From the NCBI GenBank assembly GCA_945830345.1, contig CALZYS010000002.1, forward strand, positions 1-53,334: a stretch of 53,334 nucleotides of DNA. Reading direction: 5' to 3'. Shown here piece after piece: positions 26,088-35,014 of this stretch. The DNA comes from an uncultured Prevotella sp. (GTDB taxonomy: Bacteria; Bacteroidota; Bacteroidia; Bacteroidales; Bacteroidaceae). Below the pieces are notes generated by a model. The model saw only the letters and a program-made list of their open reading frames with translations, had not been told where the DNA came from and made no database searches. The stretch's first letter is position 1. Each line of letters opens with the position of its first letter. The position numbers and the translations under genes were made by a program.

Positions 26088-27521
26088 ATGAAAGCAACAA
26101 ACAGATTCCGCATCGCCTTGATGGTCATGCTGCCTTTGGCAGGACTGTGCACTATGGCGCAGGACCAGCAGACGGAAGAGAAGAAAAACGAGGATTCCAC
26201 GAAAGTAGAGACTCCTGAGATTGTCGAGAAGAGTGTCGTGGATGAGGTGATATGGGTCGTTGGCGACGAGGCCATTCTCAAGTCGGATGTCGAGGAGGCA
26301 CGGCTGCAGGCTGAGCAGGAGGGCGCCAAATGGAATGGCGACCCCGACTGTGTCATCCCCGAGCAGATAGCAGTGCAGAAACTCTTCCTGCATCAGGCTG
26401 CCATCGACAGTATTGAGGTGACCGAATCGGAAATCATGCAGGAGGTGGAAGCCCAGATAAGCTATTGGACCCAGATGGTGGGTTCGAAGGAGAAACTGGA
26501 GGAATACAAGAAGCAGAGCATCGCGCAGATGCGCAACGAATTGCACGACACTATGCGCGACCGCAAGATGGCGGAGGAGATGCGCAAGGCACTTGTGAAG
26601 GACATCTCGGTCACACCGGCTGAGGTGCGCAGATTCTTCAAAAACCTGCCCGAGGATAGTATTCCCTTTGTGCCGACAGAGGTGGAGGTGCAGATAATCA
26701 CCCAAACACCGAAGATTGAGCAGGAGGAAATCAATCGTGTGAAAGACCAGTTGCGCGAGTTTACCGACCGTGTGACCAAGGGCGAGACGCAGTTCTCAAC
26801 ATTAGCACGCCTCTATAGCGAAGATCCAGGTTCGGCTCGTCAGGGAGGTGAACTCGGATATACGGGACGAGGCACTCTCGACCCTGCATTCGCCAATGTG
26901 GCATTCAACCTGACCGACCCTCAGAAGGTGTCGAAGATCGTGGAGTCGGAGTTTGGTTTTCATATCATCCAACTTATCGACAAGCGTGGCGACAAGATCA
27001 ACTGCCGTCACATCCTGATCAAACCACAGGTGTCCGACTCTTCAATCACCAAGTCATTGGCACGTCTCGACTCTATCCGCATGGACATCCTCAATGATAA
27101 GTTCACATTTGACGAAGGAGCGTCTTATATCTCGGATGACAAGGACACACGAGCCAACAAGGGACTCATGGCAAACGTGAAGGACATGTCGCGTACATCG
27201 AGATTCAAGATGGACGAACTGCCGCCAGAAGTGGCAAGGGCCATCGACACTCTCAAAATTGGCGGTATCTCGGCTCCATTCCAGATGATCAACGCCCGTG
27301 GTAAGACCATGTGTGCCATCGCCAAACTGAAGAACCGTGTGGAGGGTCACAAGGCCACCATCACCGAGGATTTCCAGGTGATGAAAGCCGTGGTGGAAAA
27401 CAAGCGCAGGATGGAGAAACTGCATCAGTGGGTGTGCGACAAGATAAAGGCCACATACGTAAGAATCAACGACCGCTACAGGGACTGCAAGTTTGAGTAC
27501 CAAGGGTGGATTAGGAATTAG
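26088..27521 (+). CDS. surA: SurA-like chaperone/peptidyl-prolyl isomerase
   Basis: A 477-residue periplasmic protein. The signal sequence ends near CTMAQDQ; the N-terminal SurA chaperone region begins VVDEVIWVVGDEAILKSDVEE, the hallmark of this family. One clear parvulin domain follows (residues about 195-300, ending SEFGFHIIQLIDKRG) and a second, more degenerate one begins NCRHILIKPQ. The start is taken at the ATG at 26088 rather than an overlapping TTG at 26079. The last codons (GWIRN, stop) are formed by a GGAATTA repeat, an unusual end that may be a repeat-derived extension. Role: outer-membrane protein biogenesis. Confidence 0.9.
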   Translation: MKATNRFRIALMVMLPLAGLCTMAQDQQTEEKKNEDSTKVETPEIVEKSVVDEVIWVVGDEAILKSDVEEARLQAEQEGAKWNGDPDCVIPEQIAVQKLFLHQAAIDSIEVTESEIMQEVEAQISYWTQMVGSKEKLEEYKKQSIAQMRNELHDTMRDRKMAEEMRKALVKDISVTPAEVRRFFKNLPEDSIPFVPTEVEVQIITQTPKIEQEEINRVKDQLREFTDRVTKGETQFSTLARLYSEDPGSARQGGELGYTGRGTLDPAFANVAFNLTDPQKVSKIVESEFGFHIIQLIDKRGDKINCRHILIKPQVSDSSITKSLARLDSIRMDILNDKFTFDEGASYISDDKDTRANKGLMANVKDMSRTSRFKMDELPPEVARAIDTLKIGGISAPFQMINARGKTMCAIAKLKNRVEGHKATITEDFQVMKAVVENKRRMEKLHQWVCDKIKATYVRINDRYRDCKFEYQGWIRN

Positions 27522-27608
27522 GAATTAGGAATTAAGAATTAAGAAAAAATGTTTTGCTGAAGAAAACAGTGCAGTGAAGCTATTTCTTTTAATTTTTAAT
27601 TCTTAATT
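27509..27608. repeat. GGAATTA repeat run and 13-bp inverted repeat
   Basis: ATTAGGA/ATTAAGA units cover 27509-27543, overlapping the surA stop. AATTAAGAATTAA (27530-27542) is perfectly inverted at 27596-27608, so the transcript could fold between surA and the OstA-like gene. Confidence 0.75.
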
Positions 27609-27630
27609 ATTAACAAAATAGCCAACGAAA

Positions 27631-29301
27631 TTGAAAGATAATCGTCATAGGACAAACGGATATAGGGTGGTGCTGTTCGCTGTACTGTGCCTCTTCGGAC
27701 TGAGCCTGTTGGCTCAGTCGGGACGCCGTGGTAAGTCGGCAAAGGGCAGGCAGAGAGCACGGACGGAGCGCAAGCAGGATGCACAGAGAGTGTATCTTGT
27801 GCATGCCGACGTGCTCCACTACGACCAGATGAAGATGCCCGACGCACAGATACTCAACGGCAAGGTGCACTTCACGCATAACGGTGCAAAGCTGTTCTGC
27901 GACAGTGCGCATTTCTATGAGGCCAGCAACTCCTTTGAGGCTTTCGGCAATGTGAAAATGTATCAGGGCGACACACTATCGCTCTTCAGCGACTATGCCT
28001 ATTACGACGGTAACGACGAGATGGCCATAGCACGATACAATGTGGTGCTGAAACACCGCAAGTCAACGCTCTACACCGACTCGCTCAACTACGACCGTAT
28101 GTATAACGTGGGATATTTCTTTGAGGGTGGTAAGTTGGTTGATAACACCAGTACGCTAACATCTGACTGGGGCGAATATCACACCGACACCCATCAGGCA
28201 CTGTTCAACTACGACGTGCGACTGAAGGACAAGAAATTCTTCCTCATGTCAGACACCTTATATTATAATACCGATACGCACATGGCACACGTCTTAGGTC
28301 CGTCGAACATCACATCCAAGACCAGCAAGATATACACCGAGGACGGATATTATAACACAGAGACAGAGAAATCAGAATTATATGGACGCTCGGTGATGAA
28401 GGACGAGGGAAAGACGATGGTGGGCGACAGTGTGTTCTACGACAGTAAGACGGGAGTGAGCGAGGCGTTCAACAACGTGATATACACCGATTCGCTCAAC
28501 AAGAATATGTTCACGGGCGACTACTGCTACTATGACGACGAGAAGGGATATGCCATGGCAACCAAGAAGGCGGTGGCTATCGACTACTCGCAGAAGGACA
28601 CTCTCTTCATGCATGCCGACACGTTTAAGATATTCACATTCAACATCAATACCGACTCGGTATATCGCAAGATACATGCATATAATAAGGTGAGAGCTTA
28701 CAGGGTTGATGTGCAGGCAGTGTGCGACTCTCTCGTGTATAACTCGCTCGACTCGTGTATGACGATGTATAAGGACCCCATAGTATGGAACCAGAGCCAG
28801 CAGTTGCTTGGTGAGGTGATCAACGTGTACATGAAGGATTCCACCATCAACCGTGCCCATGTCATCGGTCAGTGCCTGTCGGTGCAGCAGCTTTCCGACT
28901 CAATTCACTTCAACCAGTGCTCGTCGAAGGAGATGTTCGCCTATTTCGAGAATGGCGAGATAAGGCAGAGTCGCGCCAAGGATAATGTGCTGATAGTGTA
29001 TTACCCCATCGACGATAAGGACAGTACGCTCATCGGACTCAACTATACTGAGACAAGCGACATGCGTATGTTCCTCGAGAACCAGCAGATGAAGCGTATA
29101 TGGATGCCCAAGGCCGAGGGCGTGCTCTATCCGATGACACAGGTGCCCCCCGACAAGTATTTCCTTCCTAACTATGCATGGTTTGACTATGTGCGCCCGC
29201 TCAACAAGGAGGACATCTTTAATTGGCGAGGCAAGAAGGAGGGCACTGAACTCAAAGAGGAAAAGAAGCGACAAGCACCGAAGAGGGAGCTGAAGAATTA
29301 A
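27631..29301 (+). CDS. OstA/LptA-like envelope protein
   Basis: A 556-residue exported protein. The signal sequence (VVLFAVLCLFGLSLLAQ) lies before any ATG, so the TTG at 27631 is taken as the start. From about residue 60 it shows repeated OstA-type strands with alternating D/Y residues: LVHADVLHYDQMKMPDAQIL, GAKLFCDSAHFYEASNSFEAF, GNVKMYQGDTLSLFSDYA, then further repeats to about residue 430. This jellyroll is the LPS-binding slide of LptA/LptD-N proteins, so a role in lipopolysaccharide transport is likely. The charged C-terminus is Lys/Glu-rich. It sits between surA and mutL. Confidence 0.82.
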   Translation: MKDNRHRTNGYRVVLFAVLCLFGLSLLAQSGRRGKSAKGRQRARTERKQDAQRVYLVHADVLHYDQMKMPDAQILNGKVHFTHNGAKLFCDSAHFYEASNSFEAFGNVKMYQGDTLSLFSDYAYYDGNDEMAIARYNVVLKHRKSTLYTDSLNYDRMYNVGYFFEGGKLVDNTSTLTSDWGEYHTDTHQALFNYDVRLKDKKFFLMSDTLYYNTDTHMAHVLGPSNITSKTSKIYTEDGYYNTETEKSELYGRSVMKDEGKTMVGDSVFYDSKTGVSEAFNNVIYTDSLNKNMFTGDYCYYDDEKGYAMATKKAVAIDYSQKDTLFMHADTFKIFTFNINTDSVYRKIHAYNKVRAYRVDVQAVCDSLVYNSLDSCMTMYKDPIVWNQSQQLLGEVINVYMKDSTINRAHVIGQCLSVQQLSDSIHFNQCSSKEMFAYFENGEIRQSRAKDNVLIVYYPIDDKDSTLIGLNYTETSDMRMFLENQQMKRIWMPKAEGVLYPMTQVPPDKYFLPNYAWFDYVRPLNKEDIFNWRGKKEGTELKEEKKRQAPKRELKN

Positions 29302-29354
29302 ATCGCTTTGCGAAATTAAATAATTAAAAGATTAAAGAATTAAAGTTCTTTTTT

Positions 29355-31214
29355 ATGAGCGATATAATACAGTTGCTGCCCGACTCAGTGGCCAACCAGA
29401 TTGCGGCGGGCGAGGTGATACAGCGCCCGGCATCGGTGATCAAGGAACTCGTGGAGAATGCTGTTGACGCTGGTGCCAAGACAATCAATGTGTTGGTGGT
29501 TGACGCGGGAAGAACGATGATACAGGTGATCGATGATGGAAAGGGCATGTCGGACACCGATGCCCGACTGGCATTCGAACGCCATGCCACGTCGAAGATA
29601 AGGCAGGCAGCCGACCTCTTCGACCTCCACACCATGGGATTCCGTGGTGAGGCTCTTGCCTCTATTGCAGCCGTGGCACAGGTGGAACTGCGCACACGTA
29701 TGGCTGACCGCGAGATCGGAACGTTGCTCACTCTTGAAGGAACGAAGGTGACAGGACAGGAACCCGTGGCATGTCCCGTAGGCAGTAATTTCAAGATAGA
29801 AAACCTGTTCTTCAACGTGCCGGCACGAAGGAAGTTCCTCAAGAGCAATGCCACCGAGCTCAATAACATCATGACTGCCTTTGAGCGCATAGTACTGGTA
29901 TATCCCGAGATCTCGTTCACGATGCACAGCAACGGTCAGGAGATGATGAACCTGCATGCCGGCACATTGCGCCAGCGTATTGTGGACGTATTTGGCAAGA
30001 GGCTTAATCACGACCTGCTGCCTATTGAGGTGGAGACATCCATGTGCAGTATTACGGGATTTGTAGGCAAACCGGAATCGGCGAAGAAGAAGGGTGTGCA
30101 GCAGTATTTCTTCGTCAATGGCAGATACATGAAGCACTCCTATTTTCATAAGGCGGTGATGAATGCCTTCGAGCGCATGATTGCCGTGGGCACACAGGTG
30201 CCGTACTTCGTGTATTTCACCGTGCCTGCAGGAGACATCGACGTGAACATACATCCCACAAAGACAGAGATAAAATTCGAGAACGAACAGGCAATATGGC
30301 AGATACTTACGGCGGCTGTCAACGACAGTATTGGAAAGTTCTGCGAGATACCGTCGATAGATTTCGACACAGAGGGACAACCCGAGATACCGCTCTACGA
30401 CCCCTCGGTGAACATCGCTCCGCCACGTCCTCAATATAACCCGTCGTTCAACCCGTTCGAGACATCCTCTTCATCACACAAGGAGAAGGTGATTGACCAA
30501 TGGGAGGAACTATACAAGGGACTGCGCTCAGGAGATATGCCTGAGGTAGCGGATCAGGAGTCATCTGCGGATTTGTTTGAGTCGAGTGGGGTATATTCAG
30601 AAATGACAGGGGGTGTGGTGCAGTCGAAGATTGGCACTACCCTCGACGAGCGTTCGCCGAGTCACTATCAATATAAGGGCAAGTATGTGATGACGGCGGT
30701 AAAGTCGGGACTTATGATAATCGACCAAAACCGTGCCGACATCCGCATACGCTACGAACGTTTCATGCAACAGATGGAACAGGAGACGTCGCGCACGCAG
30801 AAGGTCTTGTTTCCTGAGGTGGTGCAGTTTGCCCCCTCTGCCAAGGTGATGGTGGTGAAGTTGCTGCCCTATCTGCAGAAGGTGGGATTCGACCTTACCG
30901 ATCTTGGCGGCAACAGTTTTTCGGTGAATGGCGTGCCTGCGGGATTGGAGGCTATCGACAGTGTTGCCCTGCTTCAGGAGATTGTGGCTGATGCGGTGGA
31001 GAAAGGGTGCACATCGGCAATGGATATACACAGCACATTGGCATTGGGTATGGCGCGCCGTTCGGCTGTCACCTATGGCGAGGTGCTTGGCAACGACGAG
31101 ATGGAAACGCTTGTCAACGATCTCTTCGCGTCATCAAACGTGAACTATACCCCCGACGGCAAGGCGATATTATGTATCCTGCCACAGAGGGACATTGAAC
31201 AATTGTTAAATTAG
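29355..31214 (+). CDS. mutL: DNA mismatch repair protein MutL
   Basis: A 619-residue GHKL ATPase that links MutS to downstream repair steps. Motifs: IAAGEVIQRPASVIKELVEN with ENAVDAGA, DDGKGM, and TMGFRGEALASI; the second domain includes FFVNGRYMKHSYF and DVNIHPTKTEIKF. A variable linker of about 330-410 precedes the C-terminal dimerisation domain. In that domain, the usual DQHA-type motif reads IIDQNRADIRIRYERF, without the histidine, which bears on nuclease activity (see findings). The start follows an AT-rich leader. Confidence 0.94.
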   Translation: MSDIIQLLPDSVANQIAAGEVIQRPASVIKELVENAVDAGAKTINVLVVDAGRTMIQVIDDGKGMSDTDARLAFERHATSKIRQAADLFDLHTMGFRGEALASIAAVAQVELRTRMADREIGTLLTLEGTKVTGQEPVACPVGSNFKIENLFFNVPARRKFLKSNATELNNIMTAFERIVLVYPEISFTMHSNGQEMMNLHAGTLRQRIVDVFGKRLNHDLLPIEVETSMCSITGFVGKPESAKKKGVQQYFFVNGRYMKHSYFHKAVMNAFERMIAVGTQVPYFVYFTVPAGDIDVNIHPTKTEIKFENEQAIWQILTAAVNDSIGKFCEIPSIDFDTEGQPEIPLYDPSVNIAPPRPQYNPSFNPFETSSSSHKEKVIDQWEELYKGLRSGDMPEVADQESSADLFESSGVYSEMTGGVVQSKIGTTLDERSPSHYQYKGKYVMTAVKSGLMIIDQNRADIRIRYERFMQQMEQETSRTQKVLFPEVVQFAPSAKVMVVKLLPYLQKVGFDLTDLGGNSFSVNGVPAGLEAIDSVALLQEIVADAVEKGCTSAMDIHSTLALGMARRSAVTYGEVLGNDEMETLVNDLFASSNVNYTPDGKAILCILPQRDIEQLLN

Positions 31215-31230
31215 AAATTAGGGATTAGGA

Positions 31231-31896
31231 ATGAAAAAGATTTTTATGATATTGGCAATGGCAGCGATGACTGCCGGTGCCTATGCCCAGGACGACATAA
31301 CTCTTGACGATGGTATGTCGGCATTGGCTGGAAAGAAATACACCGTTGTCACCAATGGTTTCTGGACAAACTGGTTTGTTGAGGCCTCTGCCACGATGCC
31401 CAAGTTTGACAAAGTAGGTATGTCGATGGCAATAGGTAAGTGGTTCTCGCCCTCAATAGGAGTGCGGACGAAGTTTAATGCCTTCAGGGCAAAGGCTGTT
31501 GAGGAGCAGGTGATGTTCAATCTGAGCACCATCCTATGCGGATATAATGCCAAGAGGGTGTATAATCTTGTGCCCTACGTTGGTGGCGGTATGTCGCTTG
31601 GCTCTCCTGCGTTGCTCGGAGTGAGTGCGGGTGTGGTCAACAAGTTCCGTCTGTCAAAGCGTCTCGACCTTAACATCGACCTCAACTATCGTGGCAGTGA
31701 GAGTTATGGCAATATATCCGAAGTCACAGGAAAGACACGCCACGACCACTCACTCAACATCGAGGTGGGACTGACGTTGAATATCGGTAAGACGAAATGG
31801 AAGAAAGAACCCGATGTACAGGGCATTCAGGAGATGTATCAGATGGAAATCGATGCACTGAAAGCCACGATTGAGGACCTTGAGGGGAACAAATAG
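31231..31896 (+). CDS. Outer-membrane beta-barrel protein, OmpA-type barrel without C-terminal domain
   Basis: A 221-residue exported protein with signal peptide MKKIFMILAMAAMTAGAYAQ. Alternating strand patterns (WTNWFVEASATMPKF, MSMAIGKWFSPSIGVRTKF, VPYVGGGMSLGS, LDLNIDLNYRG, LNIEVGLTLNIG) indicate an eight-strand-type barrel. The following linker (EPDVQGIQEMYQMEIDALKA) resembles the start of the helical spacer before the peptidoglycan-binding domain in Bacteroidetes OmpA proteins, but the protein ends there at a repeat tract. It may be a truncated OmpA. The ATG at 31231 is part of a GGATTA/GGAATG repeat. Confidence 0.72.
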   Translation: MKKIFMILAMAAMTAGAYAQDDITLDDGMSALAGKKYTVVTNGFWTNWFVEASATMPKFDKVGMSMAIGKWFSPSIGVRTKFNAFRAKAVEEQVMFNLSTILCGYNAKRVYNLVPYVGGGMSLGSPALLGVSAGVVNKFRLSKRLDLNIDLNYRGSESYGNISEVTGKTRHDHSLNIEVGLTLNIGKTKWKKEPDVQGIQEMYQMEIDALKATIEDLEGNK

Positions 31897-31911
31897 GAAT
31901 TAGGAATGAGG

Positions 31912-32000
31912 AATTAGGAATTAGGAATGAGGAATTAGGAATGAGGAATTGGCTGCGCATGGGCATTTCATTCCTAATTCCTCATTCCTAATTCCTAATT
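31912..32000. repeat. Perfect 31-bp inverted repeat built from GGAATTA/GGAATGA units
   Basis: 31912-31942 is perfectly inverted at 31970-32000 with a 27-base loop, between the convergent barrel gene and pepT (whose stop codon lies at 31999-32001, touching the right arm). It can form a long hairpin in transcripts of either strand and probably separates the two genes. Confidence 0.9.
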
Positions 32001-33225
32001 AATCATTAAATCCCGCCGTTATCTCACAAATCTTGATGATTACGTCCATTGCCTTCTGCATCGACTGAATGCTTACGAATTCGTAAGGTCCGTGGAAGTT
32101 GACGCCTCCTGCGAAGATGTTGGGGCAGGGCAGACCCTTGAAACTCAGTTGAGCACCGTCGGTGCCGCCGCGAATAGGTTGCACCTTAGGACGCACTCCA
32201 CATTCCTGCATAGCCTTCAATACAATGTCGATGACGTGCATGTTGGGCTCAATCTTCTCCTTCATGTTGTAGTACTGGTCCTTGATCTCGCAGTCAACAG
32301 TTCCCTCACCGTATTCCATGTTCATCTTCTTGGCACACTCTGCCATCAGTCGCTTGCGTGCCTCAAACTTGTCGCGGTCGTGGTCGCGAATGATGTATGT
32401 GAGCTGAGCCTTCTCGGTATTGGTGTTCATTCCGAGCAGGTGGAAGAATCCCTCGTAGCCCTCGGTTGTCTCGGGAGTCTCTTCGGCAGGCAGCATTGAG
32501 GCAAATTCCACCGCCAGTCGGTTGGCGTTAATCATCTTGCCCTTGGCATATCCGGGGTGAACGCTCACTCCGTGGATGGTGATTTTGGCTGAGGCAGCAT
32601 TGAAGTTCTCGTATTCCAACTCGCCCAAGTCGCCTCCGTCCATGGTGTATGCCCATTCACATCCGAATCGCTCCACATCGAAGTGGTGGGCTCCCATACC
32701 GATTTCCTCGTCGGGATTGAATGCCACGCGGATGTCGCCGTGCTTAATCTCCTTGTGGTCGCGCAGATAGCACATCGCCTGGATAATCTCGGCAATGCCA
32801 GCCTTGTCGTCGGCACCGAGAAGTGTGTGACCGTCGGTGACGATGAGGTCCTCGCCGATGTGGTTAAGCAGTTCGGGGAATTTCTTCGGAGAGGAGATGA
32901 TCCCCTCAGAGAGAAGGATGTCACTGCCGTCGTAGTTTTTGACGATATTTGCCTTAATGTCGGCTCCCGAGCAGTCGGGACTGGTGTCGTAATGACTGAT
33001 GAATCCGATGGTGGGCACTTTCTGTTTGCCCATGTTCGACTTGAGTGTGGCATAGAGATAGCCCTTGTCGTCGAGCTTCACGTCATCAAATCCCTCGCGT
33101 ACGAGCTCCTTCTTTAGATACTCGGCAAACACGAGTTGCTTGTCGGTACTGGGGACGGTCGAACTGTCTTCTGCCGACTGGGTGTCAAACTTGGTGTAGT
33201 TTAAAAATCTTTCGGTTATGTCCAT
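31999..33225 (-). CDS. pepT: Peptidase T (tripeptide aminopeptidase)
   Basis: A 408-residue M20B metallopeptidase removing N-terminal residues from tripeptides in the cytoplasm. Zinc ligands and catalytic residues are at the positions I recall for the characterised enzyme: H78 and D80 ([12 protein letters not shown]), D140 ([12 protein letters not shown]), E173 and E174 ([13 protein letters not shown]), D196 (TMDGGDL), and a C-terminal His in [11 protein letters not shown]. The inserted dimerisation domain lies between about 205 and 310. It is divergent from trpB with its own promoter, and its 3' end abuts a 31-bp inverted repeat. Confidence 0.96.
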   Translation of the reverse strand: MDITERFLNYTKFDTQSAEDSSTVPSTDKQLVFAEYLKKELVREGFDDVKLDDKGYLYATLKSNMGKQKVPTIGFISHYDTSPDCSGADIKANIVKNYDGSDILLSEGIISSPKKFPELLNHIGEDLIVTDGHTLLGADDKAGIAEIIQAMCYLRDHKEIKHGDIRVAFNPDEEIGMGAHHFDVERFGCEWAYTMDGGDLGELEYENFNAASAKITIHGVSVHPGYAKGKMINANRLAVEFASMLPAEETPETTEGYEGFFHLLGMNTNTEKAQLTYIIRDHDRDKFEARKRLMAECAKKMNMEYGEGTVDCEIKDQYYNMKEKIEPNMHVIDIVLKAMQECGVRPKVQPIRGGTDGAQLSFKGLPCPNIFAGGVNFHGPYEFVSIQSMQKAMDVIIKICEITAGFND

Positions 33226-33246
33226 AATTTATGAATATTTTCGGCA

Positions 33247-33276
33247 CAAAGTTACATATTTTTATAGACATAGCAA
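33247..33276 (-). promoter_or_regulatory. pepT promoter
   Basis: On the minus strand, TTG at 33276-33274, 19-base spacer, TAACTTTG at 33254-33247, about 20 bases before the start codon. Confidence 0.75.
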
Positions 33277-33294
33277 AATAATTTGCAATTTATT

Positions 33295-33324
33295 TTGTAT
33301 TAAGACGAAAAAGTGGTAAATTTG
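33295..33324 (+). promoter_or_regulatory. trpB promoter
   Basis: TTG at 33295-33297, 19-base spacer, TAAATTTG at 33317-33324, 31 bases before the ATG. No attenuator-like hairpin or Trp-rich leader is visible. Confidence 0.75.
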
Positions 33325-33355
33325 CAGCCGATTTAGATAATTAAATATAATATAT

Positions 33356-34723
33356 ATGTCAAGACAAAAGAAATTTATTCTGGATGAAAACCAGATTCCC
33401 GAACAGTGGTATAATATCCAGGCGGATATGGTGAACAAACCGTTGCCACCGCTTAATCCTGCCACTCACGAGGCTCTCACAGCAGACGACCTCAGTCATA
33501 TCTTCGCTGCCGAATGTGCCAAGCAGGAGCTCGACATGGAGCATGCATGGATAGATATCCCCGAAGAGGTGAGGGATAAGTATAAGTTCTATCGATCCAC
33601 TCCGCTTGTGCGTGCCTACGGACTTGAGGAGGCTCTCGACACTCCGGCGCACATCTACTTCAAGAACGAGAGTGTCAATCCCCTTGGTAGCCATAAAATC
33701 AACTCTGCCCTGCCGCAGTGCTACTACTGCAAGCAGGAGGGCACTACCAATGTAACCACCGAGACGGGTGCTGGACAGTGGGGTGCCGCCCTTTCCTACG
33801 CTGCCAAGATCTTCGGTCTTGATGCAGCTGTCTATCAGGTGAAGATCACAATGGAGCAGAAGCCATATCGCTCGTCAATCATGCGCACCTTTGGTGCTGC
33901 CGTTACGGGTTCACCATCAATGTCAACGCGTGCAGGAAAGAATATCCTGACCGTGGATCCCAACCATCCTGGTTCGTTGGGTACGGCTATCTCCGAGGCT
34001 GTCGAACTTGCCACTACCACTCCGCATTGCAAATACACCCTAGGTTCGGTGCTTAGCCATGTTACTCTCCATCAGACTGTCATCGGTCTTGAGGCTGAGA
34101 AGCAGATGGAGATGGCAGGCGAATATCCCGACATGGTGATTGCCTGCTTCGGTGGTGGTAGTAACTTTGGAGGTTTGGCATTCCCCTTCATGCGTCATAA
34201 TATTCTCGACGGCAAGACCACAGAGTTCATAGCCGCCGAACCGGCAAGTTGTCCGAAACTCACACGCGGTGTGTTCCAGTATGACTTCGGCGACGAGGCT
34301 GGATATACTCCTCTCATCCCGATGTTCACCTTGGGGCATGACTTCAAGCCAGCTAACATCCATGCCGGCGGTCTGCGCTATCATGGTGCAGGAAGCATTG
34401 TCAGCCAACTCATCCGCGACAAGATGATGCATGGTGTTGATATCTCACAGTTGGAGACATTCGAGGCGGGCATCCTCTTCGCTCGCTCCGAGGGTATCAT
34501 CCCCGCTCCTGAGAGTTGCCATGCCATTGCCGCAACAATACGTGAGGCTAAGAGATGCAAGGAGAGCGGTGAGCAGAAGACTATCCTCTTCAACCTCTCA
34601 GGTCATGGACTTATCGACATGCCGTCATACGACCGATTTATCAGTGGCGACTTGCAGAATTATTCGCTCACAGATGCCGAAATTCGCAAGAATGTAAGCG
34701 GTTTAGAGCAGATAATCAAGTAA
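33356..34723 (+). CDS. trpB: Tryptophan synthase beta chain, TrpB2 type
   Basis: A 455-residue PLP enzyme of the TrpB2 branch, longer at the N-terminus than the standard TrpB1. The lysine is K114 in NPLGSHKINSA, and the phosphate-binding GGGSN sits in CFGGGSNFGG. YRSTPLVRAYGLEEAL and TETGAGQWGAAL are also diagnostic. It condenses indole with serine to give tryptophan. No trpA or other trp gene is next to it, as is common for TrpB2, so it may salvage free indole. It has its own promoter and is followed by tRNA-Val. Confidence 0.93.
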   Translation: MSRQKKFILDENQIPEQWYNIQADMVNKPLPPLNPATHEALTADDLSHIFAAECAKQELDMEHAWIDIPEEVRDKYKFYRSTPLVRAYGLEEALDTPAHIYFKNESVNPLGSHKINSALPQCYYCKQEGTTNVTTETGAGQWGAALSYAAKIFGLDAAVYQVKITMEQKPYRSSIMRTFGAAVTGSPSMSTRAGKNILTVDPNHPGSLGTAISEAVELATTTPHCKYTLGSVLSHVTLHQTVIGLEAEKQMEMAGEYPDMVIACFGGGSNFGGLAFPFMRHNILDGKTTEFIAAEPASCPKLTRGVFQYDFGDEAGYTPLIPMFTLGHDFKPANIHAGGLRYHGAGSIVSQLIRDKMMHGVDISQLETFEAGILFARSEGIIPAPESCHAIAATIREAKRCKESGEQKTILFNLSGHGLIDMPSYDRFISGDLQNYSLTDAEIRKNVSGLEQIIK

Positions 34724-34758
34724 TTTTGTTAAAATCAATTAAAATTTCGCTTGTTTGT

Positions 34759-34789
34759 TTGGTGGAGTCAAATATTTGTTGTACCTTTG
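34759..34789 (+). promoter_or_regulatory. tRNA-Val promoter
   Basis: TTG at 34759-34761, 20-base spacer, TACCTTTG at 34782-34789. The 18 bases from the box onward match the tRNA-Leu promoter. Confidence 0.8.
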
Positions 34790-34808
34790 CACCCGCAAAC
34801 AAGCGATA

Positions 34809-34883
34809 GGGCGCTTAGCTCAGTTGGTTCAGAGCGTCTGCCTTACAAGCAGAGGGTCGGGGGTTCGAATCCCTCAGCGCCCA
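34809..34883 (+). tRNA. tRNA-Val (anticodon TAC)
   Basis: The acceptor stem GGGCGCT pairs with AGCGCCC; the D-arm contains AGCTCAGTTGGTTCAGAGC; anticodon loop CTTACAA gives TAC; the T-arm contains GGTTCGAATCC. Discriminator A at 34883; CCA is not encoded, unlike the tRNA-Leu in this window. Confidence 0.96.
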
Positions 34884-34893
34884 CAAAACAAAG

Positions 34894-34923
34894 ACCTTGG
34901 TTCATCAGAGCCAAGGTTTTTTT
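34894..34923 (+). terminator. Intrinsic terminator after tRNA-Val
   Basis: ACCTTGG (34894-34900) pairs with CCAAGGT (34911-34917), followed by a T7 run. Confidence 0.9.
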
Positions 34924-34944
34924 ATAAAAAAACACACAATAAAC

Positions 34945-34975
34945 TTGCATACTCAAAAAAATATTTGTATTTTTG
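34945..34975 (+). promoter_or_regulatory. Promoter of the cytochrome c maturation/peroxidase genes
   Basis: TTG at 34945-34947, 20-base spacer, TATTTTTG at 34968-34975, 39 bases before the ATG at 35015. Confidence 0.7.
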
Positions 34976-35014
34976 TCGGCGAATTCTTAAAACGTCTAAT
35001 TATTATTGCTAACT

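Noticed and set aside
24961..26100. 379-residue minus-strand frame
   Set aside because: Antisense shadow of the parvulin gene; composition is not protein-like.
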